This document shows, in pieces, positions 54,832 through 63,856 of a DNA stretch of 64,000 nt; position 1 is the first letter of the stretch, and each line of letters opens with the position of its first letter. The stretch is from Paenibacillus_E qinlingensis_A (GTDB lineage Bacteria; Bacillota; Bacilli; Paenibacillales; NBRC-103111), in NCBI RefSeq assembly GCF_031455095.1, contig NZ_JAVDSB010000004.1:1-64000 (forward strand), given 5' to 3'. Position numbers and translations under genes: made by a program. Below the pieces are notes generated by a model. The model ran no database searches, had not been told where the DNA came from, and saw nothing but the letters and a program-made list of their open reading frames with translations.

Positions 54832-55413
54832 CTATTGCGAATCAATAATCGTCAGCATTTCCTCCACAGACTTCCGCGGCTGCACCTTTGGAACAGATGC
54901 GGGATATCCGACATTTAGAAGGCCGACGATCTTCTCATCTGCCTGCAAGCCGACGGATTGTTGGAACTCCAATTCATAGTTATAATTGTTCGTTTTCCAC
55001 ACGACGCCGAGCCCTTGCTCCCAAGCGGCCAATTGGAAATTTTGAATGAGGGCGCAGACGGCACCGTAGTCTTCATCCCATTGCTTCTGGCGTGTATCTT
55101 CTTTCAGAATTACAACGAGATGCGCGGGAATCTTCATGAAATCGTTCCACTTGGGTATCCCGTGTTTTTCCCTCATCTCTTCATCATCATAGGTCTGGAG
55201 CATCGCATCTGCTAATGCCTTGCGTCCATCTCCTTTATACAAAATGAAACGCCAAGGCTGTCTATTCCCATGATTTGGTGCCCAAACGGCTACATTCAGT
55301 AACTCCAGCAGCAATTCGTCTGAAACAGGATCCTGTTTGAAATCACGAATTGTTCTTCTTTCTTTGATTAATGCAGCAATCGTTCCCACTTGTTTAGTTT
55401 CGGATAAGCTCAT
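54832..55413 (-). CDS. Nitroreductase family protein
   Basis: A 193-residue FMN-type nitroreductase. IKERRTIRDFKQDPV near residue 16 and WAPNHGNRQPWRFIL near 44 supply the FMN phosphate contacts, and ALIQNFQLAAWEQGLGVVWKTN near 122 the dimer helix. It overlaps the end of the ATPase gene by 20 bp and so belongs to the iron-uptake operon. A plausible role is flavin-dependent ferric-siderophore reduction, which is inference; nitroreductases are catalytically broad. Confidence 0.85.
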   Translation of the reverse strand: MSLSETKQVGTIAALIKERRTIRDFKQDPVSDELLLELLNVAVWAPNHGNRQPWRFILYKGDGRKALADAMLQTYDDEEMREKHGIPKWNDFMKIPAHLVVILKEDTRQKQWDEDYGAVCALIQNFQLAAWEQGLGVVWKTNNYNYELEFQQSVGLQADEKIVGLLNVGYPASVPKVQPRKSVEEMLTIIDSQ

Positions 55414-56242
55414 GTTGGGCTTCCTCCTCTATTTGCTTAAGTTCGAACTTCTCCGATTTGCGGCCTTTACCTTTCGGGACACACATCGGTGTACCAAAGA
55501 ATGGATCCTCCATAATGTCACATTCCATACCGAATACATGTCTGACAAGTTCTGAATGAATGACATCCTCCGGTTTCCCTTGGGCAAAAACAGATTTATC
55601 TTTGATCGCCACGAGATGATGCGCATAGCGGCAAGCGAGATTGAGATCATGGAGAACCATGACAATCGTGCGTTGCTCACGTTCATTCAGTTCAAACAAC
55701 AGATCCAAAATATCAACTTGGTGAGCCATATCCAAATACGTTGTAGGTTCATCCAACAGGATGGTTTGCGTTCCTTGCGCAAGCGTCATCGCAATCCACG
55801 CCCGCTGGCGTTGTCCGCCGGATAAGGAATCCACCGCGGTTTCCGCCAATTCGCTTGTTTTGGTAACGGCAAGGGCATCCTTCACGAATCGTTCATCTTC
55901 ATCCGACCATGATTTCAACCAATTCTGGTAAGGGTACCGTCCTTGTTTCACCAATTGAAACACCGTTAACCCTTCGGGGGCAATTGGCCCTTGCGGCAAG
56001 ATCGATAAGCGCTTCGCAATCTCTTTCGTTGGAATTTCCGCGATATGCTTGCCATCCAAAATGATTTCGCCTTGAGCAGGCTTCAATAAGCGAGCCATCG
56101 AACGAAGGAGTGTTGATTTTCCACAGCCATTTGAACCGATTAATACGGTAATTTTTCCTTTAGGAATGGTAAGATTCAAACCTTCGATAATATTTTCTTT
56201 GCCATAGGTTAAATTTAAATTTCTGGTCTCCAAGGTTGGCAC
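55394..56242 (-). CDS. Ferric siderophore ABC transporter ATP-binding protein (FecE/FhuC type)
   Basis: A 282-residue ATPase. Walker A IGSNGCGKST lies near residue 34, signature DSLSGGQRQRAWIAM near 138, Walker B TILLDEPTTYLDMAHQ near 158 (the YLDxxHQ form is typical for siderophore importers) and VLHDLN with the switch His. The start is the GTG at 56240-56242, eight bases after AGGAG; the earlier GTG touches the site. Directly downstream of the two permease genes. Confidence 0.92.
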   Translation of the reverse strand: MPTLETRNLNLTYGKENIIEGLNLTIPKGKITVLIGSNGCGKSTLLRSMARLLKPAQGEIILDGKHIAEIPTKEIAKRLSILPQGPIAPEGLTVFQLVKQGRYPYQNWLKSWSDEDERFVKDALAVTKTSELAETAVDSLSGGQRQRAWIAMTLAQGTQTILLDEPTTYLDMAHQVDILDLLFELNEREQRTIVMVLHDLNLACRYAHHLVAIKDKSVFAQGKPEDVIHSELVRHVFGMECDIMEDPFFGTPMCVPKGKGRKSEKFELKQIEEEAQHELIRN

Positions 56243-56253
56243 GCTCTTCACTC

Positions 56254-57297
56254 CTATCTTGAATTTCGCTTGGTGTACAGCAAATAGATGAAAAAGGGTG
56301 CCCCCACCGCAGCCGTGAATACACCGACTGGCACATCGAGCGGTAGAAAGAACGTTCTTCCCGCCAGGTCAGCTAACATCACGACGGCCCCTCCGAGCAG
56401 TGCCGAGACGGGCAACAGGCTATCAAAGCTTGAGCCCACCCATTTGCGTGCCATATGCGGAGCGATTAAGCCAATGAATCCGATCGCGCCAGCTACGGAA
56501 ACAGCTGAACCCGCTAACGCCACGCTGATGAGCAGCAATAACAAGCGGTTGATCTCTACTGCGCTTCCCGCGCTTGCTGCCACATCATCCCCGAGCTGTC
56601 CAATATTGACATGGCGTGCTAATAGAAATGCAAGTGGAATCAAGACGACCGTCCATGGCAGAACCGTAAGCACATTCTCCCAATTCGCCGCGTAAACCGA
56701 ACCTGTCAGCCATAGGTAAGCTGTGCCAGGATCGTTCTTCGGACTAAAAACAATCATCATCGTCGTCGCAGCTGACATCAGCGATGACATCCCAATGCCG
56801 ACGAGGATGAGGCGGATGGGTGTGACTCCTTTTTTCCAAGCGAGCATATACAAAATGACGGAAACCACTGCAGCACCCAGCATCGCCGAGACCGGCAGCC
56901 ACCGAATGCTGAGCATGCCGTTGAAATACGTGAGAAAGGTGACCGCAGCCACTGAAGCTCCCCCCGTAACACCCATCATATCTGGCGATGCCAATGGGTT
57001 TCGAATAATCCCTTGCATGATCGCACCTGCCGCTGCCAACGCAGCGCCTACTAACATGGAAATGACAATACGCGGAAGGCGGAGCTTTTGAACGACCATC
57101 GCGTAATCATCGGCGCCAATGCCTATAACACTTTTGACTACATCGATCGGCGATATGTACATTTCCCCCATCCCCGTGCTGACAATCGCAATCACGACGC
57201 AAACCACGAGTAACAAGAGGGATACCTTCAACGCTTTCTTTTCGACTAAAAAAGAGATCCTACCTTGCCGTAATCGAACCGGAACATGACCCTTCAT
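56254..57297 (-). CDS. Ferric siderophore ABC transporter permease (FecD type)
   Basis: A 347-residue FecCD-family permease with about ten membrane helices. Hallmark GIIRNPLASPDMMGVTGGASVAA lies near residue 93 (core NPLASPDMMG), and the coupling segment GFIGLIAPHMAR near 275. It pairs with the FecC-type partner whose stop codon overlaps its start (ATGA). Confidence 0.92.
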   Translation of the reverse strand: MKGHVPVRLRQGRISFLVEKKALKVSLLLLVVCVVIAIVSTGMGEMYISPIDVVKSVIGIGADDYAMVVQKLRLPRIVISMLVGAALAAAGAIMQGIIRNPLASPDMMGVTGGASVAAVTFLTYFNGMLSIRWLPVSAMLGAAVVSVILYMLAWKKGVTPIRLILVGIGMSSLMSAATTMMIVFSPKNDPGTAYLWLTGSVYAANWENVLTVLPWTVVLIPLAFLLARHVNIGQLGDDVAASAGSAVEINRLLLLLISVALAGSAVSVAGAIGFIGLIAPHMARKWVGSSFDSLLPVSALLGGAVVMLADLAGRTFFLPLDVPVGVFTAAVGAPFFIYLLYTKRNSR

Positions 57298-58304
57298 GAT
57301 TTGATAAGCCCCCTTCGCGCAATATAAATAAAGAATGGGGCTCCAATAATGGCGGTCATCACGCCAACAGGCATTTCCTCAGGAATCATAATAAATCTTG
57401 CTGCCAGATCCGCTAGTATCAGCAGAATTGCTCCTAAGACAGCACAATAAGGAATGACCCAACGATGATCACCACCGATGAAAAATCGAGAGATATGCGG
57501 AATAACAATGCCAATGAATCCGATGGGACCCGCGACCGACACAGAGCAGCCCGCAAGCACGACAATGAGCAGGCCTGCGACTGATTTGACCCAGATCGTC
57601 TTTTGACCCAAGCCTTTCGCCGTATCCTCACCCATGAGAAGTAAATTCATATCTCGCGCGATGAACCAGGCCGCTACCCAGGAGATGGCCATGAAAGGGA
57701 TGACTGTGATTAACATATCCGGAGAACGTCCGGCAATTGTACCCGTTAGCCAGAATAACACCGTGTTTAGTCCTTGTTGGTTCAGCACCAAGATACCTTG
57801 TGTGAAAGAAGAGAAAAGCGCGGTCATGGCTGCACCTGCGAGTACAATTTTGAGTGGCGTTAAGCCATCTCGGCCAAAAGAGCCCAAAATATAAACGGAT
57901 AAGGCACCGACTGCCGCTCCGATAAAAGAAATCCACATCAAAGCTTGCATCGATGAAATCGATAAAGCTACCGCCGCAAGGACAACGAATAACGTGGCAC
58001 CTGCATTCACGCCAAGTACACTCGGCGAAGCCAGCGGGTTACGCGTGAGTGTCTGCATCAACGTTCCTGCGATCGCTAAACTAGCGCCAATGGCTGCGGC
58101 AATACAGGCCCTCGGCACACGTGTTGTGCGAAGAATAATTTGATCATTGATATTCTCGTCGTAATGAAAGATGGAAGCCCATGCTGTATGCCAGTCAAAC
58201 TGCGTCGCACCGAACAGAATGCTGGAAACAAAGCTCCCAAGCAGGATAAGAACCAGCGCTAGCAGCCCGGCGGTTTTCCATAAGCTCGTATTCATAAGGT
58301 TCAT
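57294..58304 (-). CDS. Ferric siderophore ABC transporter permease (FecC type)
   Basis: A 336-residue FecCD-family permease. LTRNPLASPSVLGVNAGA lies near residue 81 and the coupling segment GFIGIVIPHISRFF near 265. Ten helices are predicted. The start ATG at 58302-58304 follows AAGGAG by six bases; seven extra codons of the longer frame are unlikely. It forms a heterodimer with the FecD-type permease. Confidence 0.92.
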   Translation of the reverse strand: MNLMNTSLWKTAGLLALVLILLGSFVSSILFGATQFDWHTAWASIFHYDENINDQIILRTTRVPRACIAAAIGASLAIAGTLMQTLTRNPLASPSVLGVNAGATLFVVLAAVALSISSMQALMWISFIGAAVGALSVYILGSFGRDGLTPLKIVLAGAAMTALFSSFTQGILVLNQQGLNTVLFWLTGTIAGRSPDMLITVIPFMAISWVAAWFIARDMNLLLMGEDTAKGLGQKTIWVKSVAGLLIVVLAGCSVSVAGPIGFIGIVIPHISRFFIGGDHRWVIPYCAVLGAILLILADLAARFIMIPEEMPVGVMTAIIGAPFFIYIARRGLIKS

Positions 58305-58363
58305 GATGATCTCCTTGGAATTCACAAAGGAATGAACATAGTGTTCATCCCTAAGTGTTTCAA

Positions 58364-59353
58364 CTATTTAATGTCAAAATATTTGTAGAGATCCGCTAGC
58401 ATGGCTTTGGCAGCCATCGAACCGCCCGCTAAGTTCCAAGTAATCGTGTCTACTTTAAAATATTTGCCATTCTTCACGCCTTTGAGGTTTTTCCAAAGCG
58501 GGTGAGCCGTCCAGTCGTTCTGCGATTTCTCTACCGCAGGTTCTTCCGAACTTAGACGCGTAATATCAAAGATATACTCGCCATCCAACTGCGACATTTG
58601 CTCTTTCGTGGTGATATTGACGACCGCTTTGCCTTCTACAATTTGAGCTTTCGGACGCGGCAAGCCAAGTTCCTTGAAGATCGTTCCAGCAAATCCTGTT
58701 GCATAAAACCGTGCACTGCCATCTCTCTCAAAACGGATAATGGAAACTTCCGCATTAGCTAATTTGTTGCCAGCTTTTTGTTTAAACTCCGCTACCCCTT
58801 TATCCCAATCCGCTATAATCTTCGCACCTTCTTGCTCCTTATAAAGAGCATCCGATGCATACTTCAAATTCGCTTTCCAATCGAAAATTTCTTCCGTAAT
58901 GATTGTAGGTGCAATGCTTTCGAGTTGCGGATAAATTTTCTCGTGGCGAGCTTTCGTCCCGATGATCAAGTCTGGTTTCAAAGCTACGATCGCCTCAACG
59001 TTCGGCTGCGTTTCTTCACCTAGGTTCTTAACGCCTTCCATATTAGCTCTCAAATAGTTGTACCAAGGCTTCTCTTCCCATGATTCAACCGAACCGACTG
59101 GCTTAACGCCCAAGTGTGTCACTATATCCGTCATACCATTGAATAGAACAACTACTCGTTCTGGTTTCTTCTTCAAAGTAACGGTACCCATTGCATGCTT
59201 AATTGTTTTCTCTACCGCAGCTGCAGCAGTTGCTTTAGCGGCTTCTGGCGACGCACTTGCACTACTTGTAGTTCCACCTGTTGTTGTGGAAGAGCCACAA
59301 GCCGTCACAGCGAGTGCTAGCAACAACACGATCATCATTTTTAAAGCTTTCAT
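58364..59353 (-). CDS. Iron-siderophore substrate-binding lipoprotein
   Basis: A 329-residue lipoprotein with a signal peptide and lipobox AVTAC (Cys about 19), a Thr/Ser/Ala spacer, then the FecB/FhuD-type helical-backbone fold (KKPERVVVLFNGMTDIVTHLG, NVEAIVALKPDLIIGTKARHE, a long central helix). The start ATG at 59351-59353 follows AAGGAGG. It captures ferric siderophore outside the membrane for the FecCD/FecE transporter. Fur box and promoter lie about 90 bp upstream. It is the first gene of the operon. Confidence 0.93.
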   Translation of the reverse strand: MKALKMMIVLLLALAVTACGSSTTTGGTTSSASASPEAAKATAAAAVEKTIKHAMGTVTLKKKPERVVVLFNGMTDIVTHLGVKPVGSVESWEEKPWYNYLRANMEGVKNLGEETQPNVEAIVALKPDLIIGTKARHEKIYPQLESIAPTIITEEIFDWKANLKYASDALYKEQEGAKIIADWDKGVAEFKQKAGNKLANAEVSIIRFERDGSARFYATGFAGTIFKELGLPRPKAQIVEGKAVVNITTKEQMSQLDGEYIFDITRLSSEEPAVEKSQNDWTAHPLWKNLKGVKNGKYFKVDTITWNLAGGSMAAKAMLADLYKYFDIK

Positions 59354-59442
59354 TCGTTTCTTCCTCCTTGTACAGCAAAGCAAACACTGGTGATGAACAA
59401 GCCATCTATTTAGAATGCTGATGCTGACTCCCTGTTTTTAAT

Positions 59443-59492
59443 TGATAATAATTATCAGTCTCAATTATAAAGGGCATATTTTCCAATGTACA
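59443..59492 (-). promoter_or_regulatory. fur box: Promoter with perfect Fur box for siderophore-uptake operon
   Basis: TGATAATAATTATCA at 59443-59457 is a perfect 7-1-7 Fur box. Immediately upstream on the minus strand are TATAAT (59464-59469) and, 17 bp further, TGTACA (59487-59492). Fur would cover the transcription start, so repression by iron is expected. Confidence 0.9.
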
Positions 59493-59651
59493 TATCCGAT
59501 TTTATCCGATTTATTGACTGAATTTATCTTTGGTTGGATATTCAATACCTTCTTACACATTGGTTATATTTGCCAAATGTTACATTCTTGTTTATACTTA
59601 TACCTAGATATTCGATGCATCGTAATTCTATAGTCATGAAAGGAGTCCTCC

Positions 59652-59984
59652 ATGAAAATTAGTAAAGAGCTCATGAAAGGAAGCACCGTCATCCTGATCC
59701 TGACCCTTTTGGATCGCAAGGACATGTATGGCTATGAAATGACCAAAGAAATGGAAAAACACTCCGATGGCGTATTCACATTAAAGGAAGGTACGCTCTA
59801 TCCCCTTCTCCACACGCTCGAGTCGGAAAGCTTCGTTGAAGCCTACTGGGATGAAAAAGACGGACGTAAACGGAAGTACTATCGTCTAACGAAGCAAGGT
59901 AAAGGTGAGCTCGACGTAAAGAAACAGGAATGGTCGCTTTTTCGCAATACGGTCGATCGTGTACTTGGGGAGGGCGGCGTATGA
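59652..59984 (+). CDS. PadR family transcriptional regulator
   Basis: A 110-residue winged-helix regulator: STVILILTLLDRKDMYGYEM near residue 11, recognition helix LKEGTLYPLLHTLES, wing YWDEKDGRKRKYYRLTKQGK. PadR proteins paired with a HAAS-domain membrane protein usually repress their own operon. The stop overlaps the ATG of the next gene (ATGA). AAGGAG lies nine bases before the ATG. Confidence 0.92.
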   Translation: MKISKELMKGSTVILILTLLDRKDMYGYEMTKEMEKHSDGVFTLKEGTLYPLLHTLESESFVEAYWDEKDGRKRKYYRLTKQGKGELDVKKQEWSLFRNTVDRVLGEGGV

Positions 59985-61315
59985 ATAACTTTCGTCATCA
60001 TGAGGAGATTACTGCGTTCCTGAAACAGGTTTGTCGCGAAATTAAAGCGAAAGAGGTTCACAAAGAAGTACGCGCGGAGCTTTTGAATCATTTGGAAGAG
60101 TTAATTGAGGAGAAATTATGCAACGGGGTTCATTTAGATAGGGCTGTTAAGGAATCCATTGCGCAAATGGGCGCGGCTGATGTGATCGGGCAGCAGTTTC
60201 ATCTTGCCCATCGGCCTCGGTTTAATTGGGGATTGCTTGCCATTGTCGTGCTTTTCATGACTATGGGGTTGGTTGCCATATTTTCTGCTCAAGCTGCACT
60301 AGTCAGTCGTCTTGGTTCCATTTCTATTGGGCTCAAACAAATTGTTTATCTTGGTGTTGGCTCGTGCTTGATGTTGCTCATCAGCTTTAGTAATTATCTT
60401 AAGTTAGCCAGGTTCTCATGGGGACTTTATCTGGGTACAATTGTGTTGCTTATCTATGTCTTCTTATTCGGGAATTTGGCGAATGGATCTAGGGGGTATG
60501 TCAATTGGTTTCCCTTCCAAATGAATCTTCCAGCGCTCAGCCCCTATTTGCTCCTCATCGCTTTAGCAGGTATTTGGAGTACGCCACAGCGAGACGTTGC
60601 CAACGAATTCACAATGAACGCATTCATACGCAAGAGTTGGACTCATGTGGGAACTGTTTGGCTGGCAAGTTTGCTCATTTTAAGTATACATTCTATAGAC
60701 AACTTCGTTCTTTTCTTCATAGGATGTTTGACTTTATTACTTGTTTTAAAAATGAAACGAACTCTACTCGTTGCTCATTGTAGTCTATTTGCAGTCGCCT
60801 TTGGTTGGTTCTTAATGAGTCAATCCTATAAATTAAACCGCATTTTTGCTTTTCTACGTCCAACTGAAGATCAGCGAGGAATGAATTTCCTGCTTACTCA
60901 GTCCAAAATAGCGATGCAATCCGGAGGTTGGTCGGGAAATGGATTTGGAGCTCCCCTTAACGCTTTACCAGATCTTCAAGCCGAAATGATGTTCCCTTTT
61001 CTCATCTATTGTTTTGGCTGGGGGGCTGGTATCACTATGGTCATTATGGTAACTTTGTTCGTCCAGCAAATGATTGGTGTCTCTCGGAAGGCGAGAGATC
61101 CTTACGGGAAAGCTTTAGTATCCGGGTTATTAACCCTGTTTGTCATACAATATGTGTGGAATATGCTCATGTGGATGGGGCTTGCTCCGTTTACCTCCTT
61201 CCATCTTCCTTTTATAAGCTATAGCGGGTCGCTCGTCATTTTTCAGTTTGTTGCCATCGGCCTAATGCTTAGTGTGTATCGACGAAAGGACCTCGGTACT
61301 TTGGAGGTTACCTAG
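59981..61315 (+). CDS. HAAS-domain SEDS (FtsW/RodA/SpoVE-like) membrane protein
   Basis: 444 residues: an N-terminal cytosolic helical domain (1-78; KEVRAELLNHLEELIEEK) like the HAAS/DUF1700 prefix, then ten predicted helices of the SEDS family, lipid II polymerases or paralogues. Conserved SEDS landmarks are visible (NGSRGYVNWF, QSKIAMQSGGWSGNGFG, PFISYSGS). Where the catalytic Asp of FtsW/RodA is expected (LPEAHTDF), this protein reads LPDLQAEM, giving Glu335. The start ATG overlaps the PadR stop. It may be a specialised or regulatory SEDS paralogue. Confidence 0.85.
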   Translation: MNNFRHHEEITAFLKQVCREIKAKEVHKEVRAELLNHLEELIEEKLCNGVHLDRAVKESIAQMGAADVIGQQFHLAHRPRFNWGLLAIVVLFMTMGLVAIFSAQAALVSRLGSISIGLKQIVYLGVGSCLMLLISFSNYLKLARFSWGLYLGTIVLLIYVFLFGNLANGSRGYVNWFPFQMNLPALSPYLLLIALAGIWSTPQRDVANEFTMNAFIRKSWTHVGTVWLASLLILSIHSIDNFVLFFIGCLTLLLVLKMKRTLLVAHCSLFAVAFGWFLMSQSYKLNRIFAFLRPTEDQRGMNFLLTQSKIAMQSGGWSGNGFGAPLNALPDLQAEMMFPFLIYCFGWGAGITMVIMVTLFVQQMIGVSRKARDPYGKALVSGLLTLFVIQYVWNMLMWMGLAPFTSFHLPFISYSGSLVIFQFVAIGLMLSVYRRKDLGTLEVT

Positions 61316-61415
61316 GCTTATGGACGATTTTACAGCCTCTCAGCCACTATCCCTTACCAATTTGTCCTACGGACATATACTTTAGGGAGAACCCAATAGG
61401 GAGGATCTGTGTGCA

Positions 61416-61955
61416 ATGAAATCAGACCGGGTCACCATTATCATTGAAAAAGGGAAGAAACGCATCATTACGCAATCGCCGATTCATGGCATAGATAGAC
61501 TGGTATTCGTCATCAACCATCAATTTACGAATGCCCCAAATACGACGCAGCTCGCTAGTGGTGCAGGTCGCAGCAGTGCAGCCGGCAGCAACGCTGCTAT
61601 TAAATCTCCGCATAGTCAGCAACAACAGAGTGTTGGAGCAGGTGGCACAGCGAGGAACCGATTAGGAAAAGGTGCCAAAGGCAAGTTATCGGGCAGCAAA
61701 AGCCTCTACGATATCCGTCGTAAAGGCAAAGAAATCATCGTTGTGATTAACGATCAAATTGTGAAGCTCCCCAAACATGCGGCGAATGCATCGGCTACCC
61801 AAGTGGCGAGCGGCGCTGGCAAATATAGCACCAGCGGGACTAACTCCGCCATCGATAGCCCTGGAACGAAGCAGCAGGATGCCGTCGGTGGGAGTGGCAA
61901 GGCTTCTAACACATTGGCTAGCAAGCGTAGGCGTAGGCGTAGGACGAAGAAGTAG
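61416..61955 (+). CDS. Repetitive basic protein of unknown function
   Basis: 179 residues made of two similar halves: (V/I)I(I/V)xxGK(K/E) strands, then TQLASGAGRSSAAGSNAAI and TQVASGAGKYSTSGTNSAI, each followed by a Ser/Pro/Gln-rich KQQ-type segment. The C-terminus is an Arg6/Lys-rich tail (KRRRRRRTKK). No signal peptide. The Gly/Ser/Ala-rich low-complexity repeats recall spore-coat or exosporium proteins, but this is not established. A GGAGG lies 11 bases before the ATG. It is 100 bp after the SEDS gene, with a terminator after it. Confidence 0.65.
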   Translation: MKSDRVTIIIEKGKKRIITQSPIHGIDRLVFVINHQFTNAPNTTQLASGAGRSSAAGSNAAIKSPHSQQQQSVGAGGTARNRLGKGAKGKLSGSKSLYDIRRKGKEIIVVINDQIVKLPKHAANASATQVASGAGKYSTSGTNSAIDSPGTKQQDAVGGSGKASNTLASKRRRRRRTKK

Positions 61956-61975
61956 CCTATAGGCGACATAGAAAA

Positions 61976-62013
61976 AGAGCCATCCTTTAGAGTTCCTTTA
62001 GAGGGTGGCTTTT
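61976..62013. terminator. Bidirectional terminator between the basic protein and HD-domain genes
   Basis: GAGCCA-CC pairs with GG-TGGCTT around a T/A-rich loop. T runs lie on both strands, and the genes converge. Confidence 0.8.
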
Positions 62014-62048
62014 CTACTGCTTATGGTCATCCTATTTTGCGCGCATCG

Positions 62049-62669
62049 TTACACTTGTGACAGGAGAAGCTCTTCCCTCGCAGCAATCAGCCATGGATGC
62101 ACAAGCTTCAATTTATCGCGCTGTTCCCATACATGATTCAAGTAAATGAGCACGGCTGCATTCAAGTCTAACAATGCGATTTGTTTTCTCATCTCATCTT
62201 GATAGGCATTTTCACCAGGTAAATCCCACGAAATTTTGTCAGCAACAAATAAAACTTTATCTAATTGGCTAGCCCCCGCTTTCAAAGTTGTATGACATTC
62301 AATTGCACGCAATACAGCAACATTTGTACAATTAAATATGTTGGCTGCCATATCCCTGGAGAGCTTCTGATGAATAATCCGAGGATAACGATACTCATCC
62401 TCTAATATCTCCATACTAGAACTCTCTGCTATACCCATCATTTCGCTTTTAGGAATTACGTTGCTAATATCATGAAGATAAGCTGCTTGGGAGGCAAACT
62501 CCCCATTTACGCCAAACAAATTTGCAATACGTACAGCTTCATTTTCAACTGAAATCGTATGCTGATACGTGCTTGATTCATTATGATAGGTGAAAAAACT
62601 TTCAATATCCTTCCTCAAGTCCCCTGTAAACGAAATCTTCTCAATAAACTTTAGATACCTATTGCTCAT
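62049..62669 (-). CDS. HD-domain phosphohydrolase, YqeK-like
   Basis: A 206-residue HD-superfamily protein. Metal-ligand pattern: His in TYQHTISVENEAVRIAN (about 37), HD in YLHDISN (about 66-67), His in IIHQKLS, His in IECHTTL (about 126), and the final Asp in VLFVADKIS (about 144). The spacing resembles YqeK, which hydrolyses diadenosine tetraphosphate symmetrically. It lacks the usual linkage to nadD. Sure of the fold, less of the substrate. Confidence 0.75.
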   Translation of the reverse strand: MSNRYLKFIEKISFTGDLRKDIESFFTYHNESSTYQHTISVENEAVRIANLFGVNGEFASQAAYLHDISNVIPKSEMMGIAESSSMEILEDEYRYPRIIHQKLSRDMAANIFNCTNVAVLRAIECHTTLKAGASQLDKVLFVADKISWDLPGENAYQDEMRKQIALLDLNAAVLIYLNHVWEQRDKLKLVHPWLIAAREELLLSQV

Positions 62670-63022
62670 ATGATCCTCCTATCCGATCTTAAGCCTGAAA
62701 TGGCCTGCCTCATCAGATTAGATGGATTTTATGCAGCTATTTTTGCCGATTCTCTCCGATCAGAAGAAATAGATGGATTTCCTGTAGTTAATTTCCGCTA
62801 AAAGCACATATTCCGCTAATTCCGACTGTTTTAACTGTACATTTTCCATCTATTCCCCCGATATCGTTAATTACGGCAAAATTAACTGTACATTTTCCAT
62901 CTATATGATCAAGTTTACTCCGGGCGGACTGGGGGCAGGCCAACTTGGAGAGATTGTCATCCCGCCTAACCCAAAAGAAGCCGCCGCGACACCAATGTGC
63001 CTAGACTGCTCCTATTTTGTCA
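62670..63022. other. Intergenic region holding a compound repeat
   Basis: This is a 353-bp stretch without a gene between two minus-strand genes. Most is occupied by the repeat element at 62719-62904. The last part near 62926-63010 holds nothing recognisable. Confidence 0.7.
62719..62904. repeat. Compound inverted/direct repeat element (MITE- or REP-like)
   Basis: Left copies begin TAGATGGATTT at 62719 and 62770 (51 bp apart). Right copies, in inverted orientation, share a 23-bp core ending in TTTTCCATCTAT at 62831-62853 and 62882-62904, also 51 bp apart. The whole folds as a long imperfect hairpin with a centre near 62810. It has no coding capacity. The symmetry suggests a mobile or structured intergenic repeat. 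Confidence 0.8.
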
Positions 63023-63814
63023 TCAAATCCGCTGGACAGCGAGCGAGCTCTCTATGAAGGCCACTTGCAGCTCTGGGAACGCATTGCGTACCCTCTCCAC
63101 GACAGTCCGCATGCCTGCCTCTTCGCTCTTCTGATGCCCCGTTACGATCAGCGCCTTCGCAAATCCCATATCCGCAGCATCCCGTACATACTCATTCGTC
63201 TCCCACTCATTCGTCTCGCCAACGATCAAGAGGTCAATCTCTTTCGTGCCGAGAAACTTGATATGAGCACGACCGCCAGATGCGCCAGGCATCAAGCCCA
63301 TGCGTTTCACAGGAAGATCCAGATCTCCGGCAACAAGCATACTTGCTATGCCTAGCTTATTTTTCAAATGCGTGGCGATGGTGCCCACGGTATGTTGTTC
63401 GCTAGAAGGCGGTGTCAGTAGGTTCATCTGCGCTGGATTTGCGTAAGCTTCCCATTCAAGCTGTTTCAACATGCCTACCAGAATACCATCTGGTTTATAG
63501 CTATGTACGTAATCGTGCAAACGGAAAATCGCAATACCCGATTCCTCGATGAGTGCACGCTTCTTTTCATAAACAGGATTTCCGCTAAGCCATTCGACTT
63601 CATCCATGTGATTGTAGTACGTGGGTTCGTGGGTAATGATGAGATCAACGCCTGATTCGACAGCTTGCTTAATGACGCCATAGGTTGTCATAAATACGAC
63701 AGCCACCTTGCGTACTTCTGCATCTTCACGCCCGCTCTTCAGTGTATCCACCGTCTTGTTCAGCTGCCCGACGGGCTCAATAAGGCAATCTAGCACCATT
63801 TGTACAGTAATCAT
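63023..63814 (-). CDS. Nif3-like dinuclear metal centre protein
   Basis: 263 residues of the Nif3/DUF34 family. Metal ligands are seen in THEPTYYNH (about 62-70), LHDYVHSY (about 98-105) and the distal GETNEWETNEY and TGHQKSEEAGM segments (about 201-235). Some members have GTP cyclohydrolase-like or metal-chaperone functions proposed, but the role here is unknown. It is smaller than the roughly 370-residue forms that carry an inserted PII-like domain. It lies 42 bp after the partial gene at the window end. Confidence 0.85.
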   Translation of the reverse strand: MITVQMVLDCLIEPVGQLNKTVDTLKSGREDAEVRKVAVVFMTTYGVIKQAVESGVDLIITHEPTYYNHMDEVEWLSGNPVYEKKRALIEESGIAIFRLHDYVHSYKPDGILVGMLKQLEWEAYANPAQMNLLTPPSSEQHTVGTIATHLKNKLGIASMLVAGDLDLPVKRMGLMPGASGGRAHIKFLGTKEIDLLIVGETNEWETNEYVRDAADMGFAKALIVTGHQKSEEAGMRTVVERVRNAFPELQVAFIESSLAVQRI

Positions 63815-63856
63815 GATAAATGAAACCTCCCCTAAGTTTCGTAATCATTGCCCTCA

